From contig JBCCTQ010000021.1 in NCBI GenBank assembly GCA_039198225.1, positions 1 through 64,000 on the forward strand: a DNA stretch of 64,000 nt, written 5' to 3'. Origin of the DNA: JASJAR01 sp039198225 (GTDB lineage: Bacteria > Pseudomonadota > Alphaproteobacteria > Rhodobacterales > Rhodobacteraceae). The stretch's first letter is position 1, and the number at the start of each line of letters is the position of its first letter. The notes under the pieces are model-generated. The model made no database searches, was not told the origin of the DNA, and worked only from the letters and a program-made list of their open reading frames with translations. A program made the translations under genes and the position numbers. Of this stretch, positions 1-8,699 are shown one piece after another.

Positions 1-16
1 TGCCCAACCTATAAGC

Positions 17-898
17 TTACCCTTGGGCAGCCTTGGCCACTTCGGCGGCGAAGTCTTCTTTTTCGACCTCGATCCCTTCGCCCACTTCGAGCCGGACAAA
101 CCCGGTGATCTCGACGCCAGCTTCTTTCGCAGCCGCTGAAACGGTGGTCTTGCCGTCTTCGCTTTTGACGTAAGCTTGGTTGAGCAAGGTCACCTCGCTC
201 AGCCATTTCTGCATCCGCCCGCCGATCATCTTCTCGATGACCGCTTCGGGCTTTCCGCTTTCCCGCGCGATATCCATCTGGATTGTCTTTTCTTTCTCGA
301 TCACGGCCGGGTCGAGATCGGCTTCCGAGAGAGAGGCTGGATTGATGGCGGCAATATGCATGCCAACGCCGCGGGCAAACTCCGCGTCATCGCCGGTATA
401 GGCCACGAGCACACCGATTTTGCCCATGCCCTCCGCCGCCGCGTTGTGGACATAAGACACAACGCCCGCGCCTTCGATCATCGCCATTCGGCGTATCGAC
501 ATGTTCTCTCCGATGGTCGCGATCTTATCGGTCACGGCGTCGGCCACGCTTTTGCCGCCCATTCCGGCCGCTTTCAGCGCCTCCACATCGGCCACTCCGG
601 TCGCGGTTTTGGCGATGCTGGCGACGAGCTCCTGGAAATCCGCGTTTTTGGCAACGAAATCGGTCTCGGAATTGACCTCGACCGCCACGCCTTTCCCGCC
701 CGACACTTCGACGGCGACGAGGCCTTCGGCGGCCGTGCGTCCGGACTTCTTAGCGGCTTTGGCAAGACCTTTGGTCCGCAGCCAGTCGGTGGCCGCTTCC
801 ATGTCCCCGTCCGTTTCGGTCAGGGCCTTTTTCGCATCCATCATGCCCGCGCCGGTTTTTTCGCGGAGTTCTTTTACGAGCGCTGCGGTGATCGCCAT
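17..898 (-). CDS. tsf: Elongation factor Ts
   Basis: Cytoplasmic nucleotide-exchange factor that regenerates EF-Tu-GTP during translation. The 293-residue product has the N-terminal UBA-like region with the family motif TGAGMMDAKKAL at residues 15-26 and the conserved TDFV at 79-82, followed by the two-lobed core. Length is normal for alphaproteobacterial EF-Ts. It lies 75 bp downstream of rpsB on the same strand, the usual rpsB-tsf order, so the two are presumably cotranscribed. The stop codon is only 16 bases from the window edge, so the downstream neighbour is unseen. Confidence 0.98.
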   Translation of the reverse strand: MAITAALVKELREKTGAGMMDAKKALTETDGDMEAATDWLRTKGLAKAAKKSGRTAAEGLVAVEVSGGKGVAVEVNSETDFVAKNADFQELVASIAKTATGVADVEALKAAGMGGKSVADAVTDKIATIGENMSIRRMAMIEGAGVVSYVHNAAAEGMGKIGVLVAYTGDDAEFARGVGMHIAAINPASLSEADLDPAVIEKEKTIQMDIARESGKPEAVIEKMIGGRMQKWLSEVTLLNQAYVKSEDGKTTVSAAAKEAGVEITGFVRLEVGEGIEVEKEDFAAEVAKAAQG

Positions 899-973
899 TT
901 CGGCTCTCCTTGGTATAGCTTTGGGGGCGGGAAGTGCCCGCGCCCCGTTCCAATCCTGTGACGTTCGAGGGGG

Positions 974-1864
974 CTAGGCCTCGGCTTTGGTCTCCGATGC
1001 ATCTGCGGCTGCAACCTCGGCTTCTGGCTCCGCTTCGGCCGGGGCGTCTGCTTTTGCCTCCGCCTCCGCTTCGGCAGGTGCAGCTTCGGCCTCTTCGGCA
1101 GGGGCTTCTGCTTCTGCGGGGAGCTCTTCTTCAAAGCCTTCTGCAAATTCGCCCACATCGACGCCGGCGGCACCCAATTGGGCGCTCATCCCGTCGAGGG
1201 CAGCGCGGGCCGCCAGGTCGCAATAAAGCGAGATCGCACGGGCCGCATCGTCATTGCCGGGGATGGCGTAATCGACGCCGTCGGGCGAGCAATTGGTGTC
1301 GACCACGGCGACGACCGGGATTCCGAGCTTGCGTGCTTCGGCGATGGCCAGATCTTCTTTGTTGACGTCGATGACGAACAAGAGGTCCGGTACGCCGCCC
1401 ATTTCGCGGATCCCGCCGAGCGACGCGGTGAGTTTGCCCTGTTCGCGCTCAAGCCCGAGCCGCTCTTTCTTCGTCAGACCTTCGGAGCCTTCGGCGAGTT
1501 GTTCGTCGATCGACCGAAGCCGGCCGATAGATTGCGAGACGGTCTTCCAATTGGTGAGCGTCCCGCCCAGCCAGCGGTGGTTCATGTAGTACTGCGCGCA
1601 TTTCTCGGCCGCGTCCGCGATCGGGCGCTGGGCCTGGCGCTTGGTGCCCACAAAGAGCACCCGGCCGCCCTTGGCCACGGTCTCGCGCACCGCATTTAGG
1701 GCCTGGTCGAGCATCGGCACGGTTTGGGTCAGATCCAAAATGTGGATCCCGTTTCGGTCGCCATAGATGTATGGGCCCATTTTCGGGTTCCAACGCTGGG
1801 TCTGGTGGCCGAAATGCACACCCGCTTCGAGGAGCTGGCGCAAAGAGAATTCAGGCAGAGCCAT
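974..1864 (-). CDS. rpsB: 30S ribosomal protein S2
   Basis: Small-subunit ribosomal protein. The 296-residue product starts MALPEFSLRQLLEAGVHFGH, the standard S2 N-terminus, and contains the expected WLGGTLTNWKT segment. Residues from about 240 onward form a low-complexity tail rich in Ala and Glu, a C-terminal extension common in Rhodobacterales and absent from E. coli S2. First gene of the rpsB-tsf pair. The 230-base space upstream separates it from divergently transcribed fumC and should carry both promoters. Confidence 0.98.
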   Translation of the reverse strand: MALPEFSLRQLLEAGVHFGHQTQRWNPKMGPYIYGDRNGIHILDLTQTVPMLDQALNAVRETVAKGGRVLFVGTKRQAQRPIADAAEKCAQYYMNHRWLGGTLTNWKTVSQSIGRLRSIDEQLAEGSEGLTKKERLGLEREQGKLTASLGGIREMGGVPDLLFVIDVNKEDLAIAEARKLGIPVVAVVDTNCSPDGVDYAIPGNDDAARAISLYCDLAARAALDGMSAQLGAAGVDVGEFAEGFEEELPAEAEAPAEEAEAAPAEAEAEAKADAPAEAEPEAEVAAADASETKAEA

Positions 1865-2041
1865 TCTGCGTTTTCCTTTCCGGTTTCAAACCTCGGCGGG
1901 GATCTCAGCCATAATGGCCAACCGGCGGACCGTCGGGGATGTCTCCCCCGGGGCCCAACCCCGCCTGTGAAGTCCGGCGGAGATAAGCGAGGTGGGGGTC
2001 GAAATCAAGCCCGCACGCGACACCGCGTTCCGTCACCCCGA

Positions 2042-2070
2042 TTGCGGCCTTTCCCGTGGCTCCCTATAGC
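2042..2070 (+). promoter_or_regulatory. Putative sigma70-type promoter for fumC
   Basis: TTGCGG at 2042-2047 and TATAGC at 2065-2070 are separated by 17 bp, good spacing for a housekeeping promoter. The -10 ends 27 bases before the fumC start codon. Predicted by eye only. Confidence 0.45.
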
Positions 2071-2097
2071 TCCCCCGACCAATCGGGAGAGATAAAA

Positions 2098-3489
2098 ATG
2101 ACCGCCACCCGCACCGAGACCGACAGCTTTGGCCCCCTCGACGTCCCCGCCGACCGCTATTGGGGCGCCCAAACCCAGCGGAGCCTCAAAAACTTCCCCA
2201 TCGGGTGGGAAAAGCAACCCTATGCGGTCGTGAGCGCGTTGGGCGCGATCAAACAGGCCTGTGCGGAGGTCAACAAGGAACGGGGCAAACTCCCGGCGGA
2301 TCTGGCCGATGCGATGATCAAGGCGGCTTCAGAAGTCTTTGCCGGCGAACTCGACAGCCATTTTCCCTTGGTGGTCTGGCAGACCGGGTCGGGCACCCAG
2401 TCGAATATGAACGCCAATGAGGTCATCTCGAACCGCGCCATCGAGCTTTTGGGGGGCGAGATGGGGTCGAAAACGCCCGTTCACCCCAATGACCATTGCA
2501 ATATGGGTCAATCTTCCAATGACACGTTCCCCACCGCCATGCATGTGGCGACCGCCATGGCGGCGCGGGACGTTTTGTTGCCGGGGCTGAGGCATCTCCT
2601 TGAGACGCTGGAGGACAAGGCGGCCTCCTGGGGCGACATCATCAAGATTGGCCGGACCCACACGATGGATGCCACGCCGTTGACGCTCGCCCAGGAGTTT
2701 TCGGGTTATGCCCATCAGGTGGCCAAGAGCATCGAACGGGTCGAGACGGCCCTCGAGGATATCTACGAGCTGGCCCAAGGCGGGACGGCTGTAGGCACCG
2801 GGCTCAACACGCCCGAGGGCTGGGCGTCGGATGTGGCCAACCATATCGCGGTGATTACGGGGCTCCCCTTCGTGACGGCCCCCAACAAGTTCGAAGCCCT
2901 CGCCGCCCATGACGCAATGGTGGCGATGTCGGGTGCGTTAAAGACGGTCGCGGCGAGCCTTTTCAAGATCGCCAATGATATCCGGCTTCTCGGCTCGGGT
3001 CCCCGATGCGGGCTCGCCGAATTGACGCTCCCTGAAAACGAGCCGGGGTCCTCGATCATGCCGGGGAAGGTCAACCCGACCCAATGCGAGGCCATGACCC
3101 AGGTGGCCGCCCATGTGATCGGGAACGACGCCGCCGTGGGCTTTGCGGGCTCCCAGGGGCATTTTGAGCTCAACGTCTACAAGCCCATGATCGCCTATAA
3201 TGTCCTCCAATCGATGCAGCTCCTGGGCGATGCGGCAGGGGCCTTCACGGATAATTGTGTGGCTGGGATCGAGCCCGACCGCGAGCGGATCGACCAACTC
3301 ATGCGCGAAAGCCTGATGCTCGTGACCGCACTCGCCCCTGAAATTGGCTATGACAACGCCACCACGGTGGCCAAAACCGCCCACAAAAACCGGACAACGC
3401 TTCGGGAAGAGGCCGTGGGGCTCGGTTTTGTGGACGAAGAAACCTTCGACAGAGTGGTGCGTCCGGAAACGATGGTGGGGCCAAAATAG
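2098..3489 (+). CDS. fumC: Class II fumarate hydratase
   Basis: Interconverts fumarate and L-malate in the TCA cycle; the iron-independent, homotetrameric class II enzyme. The 463-residue product carries the fumarase/aspartase superfamily signature GSSIMPGKVNP at about residues 317-327 and the upstream TGSGTQSNMNANEV and SSNDTFPTAMH substrate-site blocks. The reading frame is open from 2056, but I chose ATG 2098 because GGGAGAG lies just upstream and the protein then begins with the family-typical TRTETDSFGPLDVP. Monocistronic, convergent with the DUF4303 gene. Confidence 0.97.
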   Translation: MTATRTETDSFGPLDVPADRYWGAQTQRSLKNFPIGWEKQPYAVVSALGAIKQACAEVNKERGKLPADLADAMIKAASEVFAGELDSHFPLVVWQTGSGTQSNMNANEVISNRAIELLGGEMGSKTPVHPNDHCNMGQSSNDTFPTAMHVATAMAARDVLLPGLRHLLETLEDKAASWGDIIKIGRTHTMDATPLTLAQEFSGYAHQVAKSIERVETALEDIYELAQGGTAVGTGLNTPEGWASDVANHIAVITGLPFVTAPNKFEALAAHDAMVAMSGALKTVAASLFKIANDIRLLGSGPRCGLAELTLPENEPGSSIMPGKVNPTQCEAMTQVAAHVIGNDAAVGFAGSQGHFELNVYKPMIAYNVLQSMQLLGDAAGAFTDNCVAGIEPDRERIDQLMRESLMLVTALAPEIGYDNATTVAKTAHKNRTTLREEAVGLGFVDEETFDRVVRPETMVGPK

Positions 3490-3499
3490 GCCCCAGACT

Positions 3500-4066
3500 T
3501 CAAAGCCAGGCGTTAAAGGACGCCTTATGGGCCTCCCAGACCGCAGGGGGGTTCAAAAGCTCCGGGGATCTTTCGTTGATGGTCCGCCCCGAATTGTAAA
3601 ATCCAATGTAAAGAAGTCGTTCGGAGCGCAGATTGCCCTCTCCGAACAGCCCGTCGGCGTCGAGCTTTTTCAAGGTTTGCAGCATCAAAGCCTCCACGGC
3701 GGCGCCGGCGGCCTTAGGGATGACGTAGTCTTCGATCGTTGCGTCGACCTTTCGCCGGATCGCGTCATTAACCGGGTCAAAGCCACTTTGGTCGCCCCAA
3801 TATTCAAAATCACGCCATTCACCCCAATACCACCGGTAGTAATCTGCCATTTCCGGCCCGGTGCCGGCGGTGATTTTCTCGAGGCTTTCTAGGCTGTTCA
3901 TGTGAAAACCTAAACTGTCCAGCTCGTCATGGTTGCTTAAGACGAAGGCGTAAAACCTCTGGTCTGGAAAGGCCTCGAAGGCGCTTCGGGCGATCGATTG
4001 CGCCGCCGCCGCCGCGCCCTCAACCAGGTCAGAGAGATCGTCCCATACATCGTCACTTTCGCTCAT
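3500..4066 (-). CDS. DUF4303-like hypothetical protein
   Basis: Soluble protein of 188 residues resembling the DUF4303 family (function unknown, sometimes linked to toxin-immunity loci). Visible features are a central FYAFVLSNHDELDS block, a run of aromatic residues (YYRWYWGEWRDFEYWG) and an acidic N-terminus. The frame is open to 4120, but ATG 4066 is preceded by a strong AAAGGAG ribosome site, so I start there. It converges on fumC with 10 bp between stops. No signal peptide, membrane segment or toxin partner is visible nearby. Family assignment is from recognition, not a search. Confidence 0.7.
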   Translation of the reverse strand: MSESDDVWDDLSDLVEGAAAAAQSIARSAFEAFPDQRFYAFVLSNHDELDSLGFHMNSLESLEKITAGTGPEMADYYRWYWGEWRDFEYWGDQSGFDPVNDAIRRKVDATIEDYVIPKAAGAAVEALMLQTLKKLDADGLFGEGNLRSERLLYIGFYNSGRTINERSPELLNPPAVWEAHKASFNAWL

Positions 4067-4376
4067 TCTCTGCGCTCCTTTCCACAGGTCCATTGCGGAA
4101 GAGCGAGGCCGCCGCGTCAACTCGGTTCAACGATGTCCTCAATTTTAGGCGGTTGAGCTCTTTGTTTCCGACCCTTAGCCCGGGCCATCACATCTCGCGT
4201 TGCAAGGAAAGGGAAAGCTTGCGTCCTTAGGCCCCTGGGGCCATGGTCCGCGCCGAAAGACCGCGCGTGTGGTTGAAGGGTCGATCCGCGACCCCACATA
4301 TTGAGGCCAGATAGGAAACGGCGCCGGTTGCCCCAGAAGGGGGACCTCGATCGTTTGCCAGAGACAAGGAATTCTC
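4067..4376. other. Intergenic region between DUF4303 gene and lon
   Basis: Divergent 310-base spacer. It holds a sigma32-like promoter for lon at 4271-4300. A 60-codon minus-strand frame at 4117-4299 has no ribosome site and no recognisable product, so it is not called as a gene. Confidence 0.5.
4271..4300 (+). promoter_or_regulatory. Sigma32 (RpoH)-like promoter upstream of lon
   Basis: GGTTGAAG at 4271-4278 and CCCCACATA at 4292-4300 resemble the heat-shock -35 (CTTGAA) and -10 (CCCCATNT) elements, with 14 bp between TTGAA and CCCCA. lon is a classic heat-shock gene, which supports the reading. It is a visual match only. Confidence 0.45.
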
Positions 4377-6782
4377 ATGCCAGAGCAACTCACTCACTCC
4401 TACCCGGTCTTACCGTTGCGCGACATTGTGGTCTTTCCCCACATGATCGTGCCGCTCTTTGTGGGCCGGGCCAAATCGGTGCGGGCGCTCGAAGAGGTGA
4501 TGCAGGACGACAAGCAGATCCTCCTGTCCTCACAAATCGACCCGAGCGTTGACGACCCCACCACCGAAGGCATCTACGATGTTGGCGTCCTGGCCAATGT
4601 CCTCCAGCTTTTGAAGCTGCCGGACGGGACCGTGAAGGTCTTGGTCGAAGGCAAGGCCCGGGTGCAGATCAACCAGTATATCGAGAACGAGCTCTTTTTC
4701 GAAGCACGGGCCGAGATCATGGACGAAGTGCCAGGCGATCTGGCCACCATCGAAGCCCTGGTGCGCTCGGTGGGCGAAGAGTTCGAGCGCTACGCCAAGA
4801 TCAAAAAGAACATCCCCGAGGAAGCGCTGGCCGCCGTGTCTGACACGAACGAGCCTGAAAAGCTCGCCGACCTTGTTGCGGGCCATCTCGGGGTGGAAGT
4901 TGGCCAAAAGCAAGAGCTCCTTGAAACGCTCTCCGTCGCCGAGCGGCTGGAAAAGGTCTACGGGCTCATGCAGGGCGAAATGAGCGTCCTTCAGGTCGAG
5001 AAAAAGATCAAAACCCGCGTGAAGTCCCAGATGGAGCGGACCCAGCGCGAATATTATCTGAATGAGCAAATGAAGGCCATTCAGAAGGAGCTTGGCGACG
5101 GCGAGGACGGTGCCAACGAGATCGCCGAACTCGAGGACAAAATCGCCGAAACGAAGCTCTCGAAAGAGGCCGCCGAGAAAGCGGAAGCCGAACTCAAGAA
5201 GCTCAAATCCATGTCGCCCATGTCGGCTGAAGCCACGGTCGTGCGGAATTATCTCGACTGGATGCTTTCCATCCCCTGGGGTACCAAGTCTCGGGTGAAG
5301 AAAGACCTTGGCCGGGCCCAAAAGGTCCTCGATGACGACCATTACGGGCTCGAAAAGGTCAAAGAGCGGATCGTTGAGTATCTTGCGGTCCAGCAGCGCT
5401 CGAAAAAGCTTAAAGGTCCGATCCTCTGCCTTGTTGGACCTCCGGGGGTTGGCAAGACCTCACTCGGGAAATCCGTGGCCCGCGCCACGGGCCGCGAGTT
5501 CATTCGGATTTCACTCGGCGGCGTTCGGGACGAATCCGAGATCCGCGGTCACCGGCGGACCTATATCGGCTCGATGCCGGGCAAGATCGTCCAAGCCTTG
5601 AAAAAGGCGAAGACGACGAACCCGCTAATCCTTCTCGATGAGATCGACAAGATGGGCCAGGATTTCCGGGGCGACCCAGCCTCGGCGATGCTGGAAGTGC
5701 TCGACCCCGAGCAGAACTCGACCTTTGTCGACCACTACCTTGAGGTGGAATACGACCTGTCGAACGTGATGTTCCTGACCACGGCGAACTCCTACAATAT
5801 GCCGGGCCCGCTTCTGGACCGGATGGAGATCATCCCGCTCGCGGGCTACACCGAAGATGAAAAGCGCGAAATTGCGCGCCAGCATCTGATCGGCAAGCAG
5901 GTTAAAAACCACGGGCTTCGGGAGAAAGAGTTCGACCTCACCGATCCGGCTCTCCAAGAGATCATCCGCACCTATACCCGCGAAGCGGGCGTGCGGAACC
6001 TCGAACGCGAGATCGCCAAGCTCGCCCGGAAAGCAGTGACGAAAATCATCAAGAAGGAAGAAGACAAGGTCACGGTGACGCCGGACCGGCTCGAAGACTT
6101 CCTCGGGGTCAAAAAGTTCCGTTACGGGCTCGCCGAGAAAGAAGACGCAGTCGGCGTGGTCACGGGCCTAGCTTACACCTCCGTTGGCGGTGATCTTTTG
6201 TCGATCGAGGCGCTGAAGCTCCCGGGCAAAGGCCGGATGAAGACCACCGGGAAACTGGGCGATGTGATGAAAGAATCAATCGATGCCGCGTCGAGCTATG
6301 TCCGCTCGATCGCACCGTCGATTGGCGTGAAGCCCACTGCGTTCGACCGGATTGATATCCATGTCCACGTCCCGGAAGGCGCGACGCCGAAGGATGGCCC
6401 GTCCGCAGGTCTTGCGATGGTGACATCGATCGTATCGGTCCTCACCGGCATCCCGGTGCGCAAAGACATCGCCATGACCGGCGAGGTTACGCTCCGGGGC
6501 AATGCCCTGGCAATCGGTGGGCTGAAAGAGAAGCTTTTGGCGGCTCTCCGAGGCGGTGTGAAAACCGTGCTGATACCCGAGGAGAACGAAAAAGACCTCT
6601 CGGAGATCCCGGACAATGTCAAAGAAGGGCTGAACATCAGTCCCGTCGCCCACGTGTCGGACGTGTTGCGCCAGGCCCTTGTCGGCAAACCCGAAGCCAT
6701 TGAATGGGACGAGGCGGCCGAAGAGGCTGCGGCACTCGAAGCTGCCCGAACCGGCACCAGTCCATCGGCGACAGCCCACTAA
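4377..6782 (+). CDS. lon: ATP-dependent protease La (Lon)
   Basis: Cytoplasmic AAA+ serine protease that degrades misfolded and regulatory proteins. The 801-residue product has the LAN substrate-binding domain (about 10-200), a coiled-coil-rich linker, the AAA+ module with Walker A GPPGVGKT at 354-361 and Walker B LLDEIDK, and the protease domain with catalytic Ser676 in PKDGPSAG and Lys719 in GGLKEK. All active-site residues are present and length is normal. ATG 4377 follows a short AAGGA site. Transcription probably ends at the hairpin at 6811-6835. Confidence 0.98.
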   Translation: MPEQLTHSYPVLPLRDIVVFPHMIVPLFVGRAKSVRALEEVMQDDKQILLSSQIDPSVDDPTTEGIYDVGVLANVLQLLKLPDGTVKVLVEGKARVQINQYIENELFFEARAEIMDEVPGDLATIEALVRSVGEEFERYAKIKKNIPEEALAAVSDTNEPEKLADLVAGHLGVEVGQKQELLETLSVAERLEKVYGLMQGEMSVLQVEKKIKTRVKSQMERTQREYYLNEQMKAIQKELGDGEDGANEIAELEDKIAETKLSKEAAEKAEAELKKLKSMSPMSAEATVVRNYLDWMLSIPWGTKSRVKKDLGRAQKVLDDDHYGLEKVKERIVEYLAVQQRSKKLKGPILCLVGPPGVGKTSLGKSVARATGREFIRISLGGVRDESEIRGHRRTYIGSMPGKIVQALKKAKTTNPLILLDEIDKMGQDFRGDPASAMLEVLDPEQNSTFVDHYLEVEYDLSNVMFLTTANSYNMPGPLLDRMEIIPLAGYTEDEKREIARQHLIGKQVKNHGLREKEFDLTDPALQEIIRTYTREAGVRNLEREIAKLARKAVTKIIKKEEDKVTVTPDRLEDFLGVKKFRYGLAEKEDAVGVVTGLAYTSVGGDLLSIEALKLPGKGRMKTTGKLGDVMKESIDAASSYVRSIAPSIGVKPTAFDRIDIHVHVPEGATPKDGPSAGLAMVTSIVSVLTGIPVRKDIAMTGEVTLRGNALAIGGLKEKLLAALRGGVKTVLIPEENEKDLSEIPDNVKEGLNISPVAHVSDVLRQALVGKPEAIEWDEAAEEAAALEAARTGTSPSATAH

Positions 6783-6810
6783 GACGTCGGCTGCATTTTG
6801 CGCGAATTTC

Positions 6811-6835
6811 CCCCGGCCCCAGGGCCGGGGTTTTT
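6811..6835 (+). terminator. Rho-independent terminator after lon
   Basis: Perfect 8-bp GC stem (CCCCGGCC/GGCCGGGG) with loop CCAG, followed at once by five T. It lies 28 bases past the lon stop codon. Confidence 0.85.
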
Positions 6836-7082
6836 CGTGGCTCACGTGCATTTCTGCGGTCGGTGGCCAAGGCGACACCGTGGCCTTGGCCCTTATCGAA
6901 CATCAGCTCAGCGCGTACTTCGAATTTCGCGCGGTTTGCTTGTCAATTTGCTACGAAAGTCGGTGCTTCGGGGTCGGCTCTTCGGCGATCCACCGATTCC
7001 GTTTTCTGGGTGCGACATAATTTACCTCTCCGAAAAAAATCTGCTATGAAATCAGATAGACTGCGGACTCAGGGAGAAGACT

Positions 7083-7766
7083 ATGGTGCCGAAACAAACA
7101 CAAAGCTCTATGCTGCTTGTTGGAGTGATCGCAGGCGGCATCGGCTTCGTGGCCTTCATCGTGCTTTTGGTGATCGGAGAACTTGGTTTCAGCCCGGCGC
7201 TGTTCCTGTCTGTGCTCCTCGCCCTGTTCGTTGCACTTTTCCTATTTGTGGCCTTCCACGCGCCTTCAAAGGAGCCAGCGGTTTCCAAACCTGCGGCGAA
7301 ACCAGCCCCTGCGCCAGCCGCGTCTGCGCCAGCGCCCGCACCTGAACCGGAACCGGTGCCTGAACCGGAACCCGCTCCCGAACCTGAGCCTGCTCCGGAA
7401 CCCGAGCCCGCTCCGGCCCCCGAGCCTGAACCCGCCCCGGCTGCAATGGCGGCTCCGGCTGGCGATGGGCCGAGCGACGCAGACCGGCCCGAGGCGTTGT
7501 CGGGTCCCCGCGACGGAGGCCCCGACGATCTCAAACGGATCAAAGGCGTCGGGCCCAAGCTCGAAGAGATGCTCCACGGCATGGGCTTTTACCATTTCGA
7601 CCAGGTCGCCAAATGGACCGATCGGGAAGTGGCATGGGTCGATGACAACCTCGAAGGCTTCAAAGGCCGCGTCAGCCGCGACACGTGGGTCGAGCAGGCC
7701 AAACTGCTCGCCGGCGGCGGAGAGACCGATTTTTCTAAGAAAGTGGATGACGGCGAGGTTTATTGA
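7083..7766 (+). CDS. Membrane-anchored helix-hairpin-helix protein, nuo-operon companion type
   Basis: 227 residues. Two hydrophobic segments at about 10-65 form an N-terminal membrane anchor. Residues about 80-122 are a tandem Pro-Glu repeat linker. The C-terminal domain (about 150-215) contains DDLKRIKGVGPKLEEMLHGM, a helix-hairpin-helix-like module seen in Rhodobacterales at the C-terminus of NuoE-type and related proteins. ATG 7083 follows CAGGGAGA. It is followed by DUF5337- and DUF5333-type genes, which in this order of bacteria usually sit inside nuo operons, yet no nuo subunit is visible here. Molecular role unknown. Confidence 0.7.
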   Translation: MVPKQTQSSMLLVGVIAGGIGFVAFIVLLVIGELGFSPALFLSVLLALFVALFLFVAFHAPSKEPAVSKPAAKPAPAPAASAPAPAPEPEPVPEPEPAPEPEPAPEPEPAPAPEPEPAPAAMAAPAGDGPSDADRPEALSGPRDGGPDDLKRIKGVGPKLEEMLHGMGFYHFDQVAKWTDREVAWVDDNLEGFKGRVSRDTWVEQAKLLAGGGETDFSKKVDDGEVY

Positions 7767-7890
7767 TCTCGCCTGAATGGACGGACGCTCCCGGAGACGG
7801 GGGCGGCCAAATATAATGGGCGCCGCCAATGAGCGCCCACGGGAACCGAAAAGAAGGGCGCGGCCGCGCGCGCCAGGAGGCTAAAACGCC

Positions 7891-8112
7891 ATGGATCACG
7901 GACCTGACCGGGACGAGAGGCTGGCGCGTCAGGCGCGCCTCGCGTCCGTCGTCATCGCCTGCACGATGATATTTTGGATGGCTGCCCAATGGTTCGGCGG
8001 CAAACTGGGCTTAGAAGCCCGGTTCGTGTTTCTGTTCGATATGGCCGCCCTGGCAGGCCTCCTCTGGGCGCTCTTCGTCACCTGGCAAGTTTGGAAGAAG
8101 CGCCGGAGCTGA
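7891..8112 (+). CDS. DUF5337-type small membrane protein
   Basis: 73-residue protein with two predicted transmembrane helices (about 18-36 and 45-66) and a basic C-terminus ending KKRRS. The sequence ATMIFWMAAQWFGGKLG-like core matches my recollection of DUF5337, a Rhodobacterales family encoded among nuo genes. ATG 7891 is preceded by CAGGAGG. Function is unknown; membrane location and genomic habit suggest a link to complex I assembly or stability, which is inference. Confidence 0.75.
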   Translation: MDHGPDRDERLARQARLASVVIACTMIFWMAAQWFGGKLGLEARFVFLFDMAALAGLLWALFVTWQVWKKRRS

Positions 8113-8124
8113 TAGGCGGCCAGA

Positions 8125-8184
8125 TGCCCGCGCGGAGATCGTGCTATGGAATAGCACCGGGTCAGCGCCTAGATCTGGCGGGCA
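8125..8184 (+). promoter_or_regulatory. Candidate structured leader RNA
   Basis: Nested inverted repeats: TGCCCGC (8125-8131) with GCGGGCA (8178-8184), AGATC (8136-8140) with GATCT (8172-8176), and a hairpin GTGCTAT-GGA-ATAGCAC (8141-8157). They fold as one bulged stem ending about 20 bases before the next start codon. It may be a cis-regulatory element or a processing site. Confidence 0.35.
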
Positions 8185-8205
8185 CTTCTGGAAAGGACAC
8201 CCGCC

Positions 8206-8652
8206 ATGGCGGCCTTTGAGTTCAGTTCGAGATCTATGTGGAAAAGCCTCAAATCCGCGCTCTGCGGCGCTTTTCTTATGACGCCCGCCTTGGCGATGGC
8301 CGCAGATCTCCCGCCGCTTCATACCGACCGAAACGTTCGCTTTTCATTCTACTCGGCCGGGTTGGCAGACATCGTGCGCAACAATTGCCCCGAGATTGAC
8401 GGGCGCACGTTCCGAGGTCTCCGCTACGCTCTCGCCCTTCGCAGCTATGCCCTCGACCGGGGCTATTCGAAGGACGACATTGACGCGCTTTTGAAGAACA
8501 AAACCGAAGAAGAAAAGCTCCGCGCCGAGATCGTCGCCGACCTGGCCGAGCGCGGGGCGAAACCCGGAGCAACAGAGGCCTATTGCCGGGTTGGCCGCGA
8601 AGAGATCGCCAAAGACAGCCTGGCGGGGAGACTCCTCCGCGATCGTGGCTAG
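8206..8652 (+). CDS. DUF5333-type periplasmic protein
   Basis: 148 residues with a Sec-type signal peptide: basic start, hydrophobic core around residues 15-28, and an Ala-X-Ala cleavage region near LAMAAD. The mature part has two Cys (in NNCPE and EAYCR) that could form a disulfide, and the helical blocks typical of DUF5333, another Rhodobacterales family found in nuo operons. ATG 8206 follows GAAAGGA; an internal Met 10 codons later is an alternative. Function unknown. Confidence 0.72.
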   Translation: MAAFEFSSRSMWKSLKSALCGAFLMTPALAMAADLPPLHTDRNVRFSFYSAGLADIVRNNCPEIDGRTFRGLRYALALRSYALDRGYSKDDIDALLKNKTEEEKLRAEIVADLAERGAKPGATEAYCRVGREEIAKDSLAGRLLRDRG

Positions 8653-8699
8653 GCCTTTGGGCGATTGACCGGGACACAGCGCTAGACTAGCCCCGCGCC

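Noticed and set aside
4117..4299. 60-codon minus-strand frame upstream of the DUF4303 gene
   Set aside because: No ribosome site, no recognisable product, and it overlaps a better-supported start region and the lon promoter.
4530..5342. 270-codon antisense frame over lon
   Set aside because: Shadow of lon in high-GC DNA; no family resemblance.
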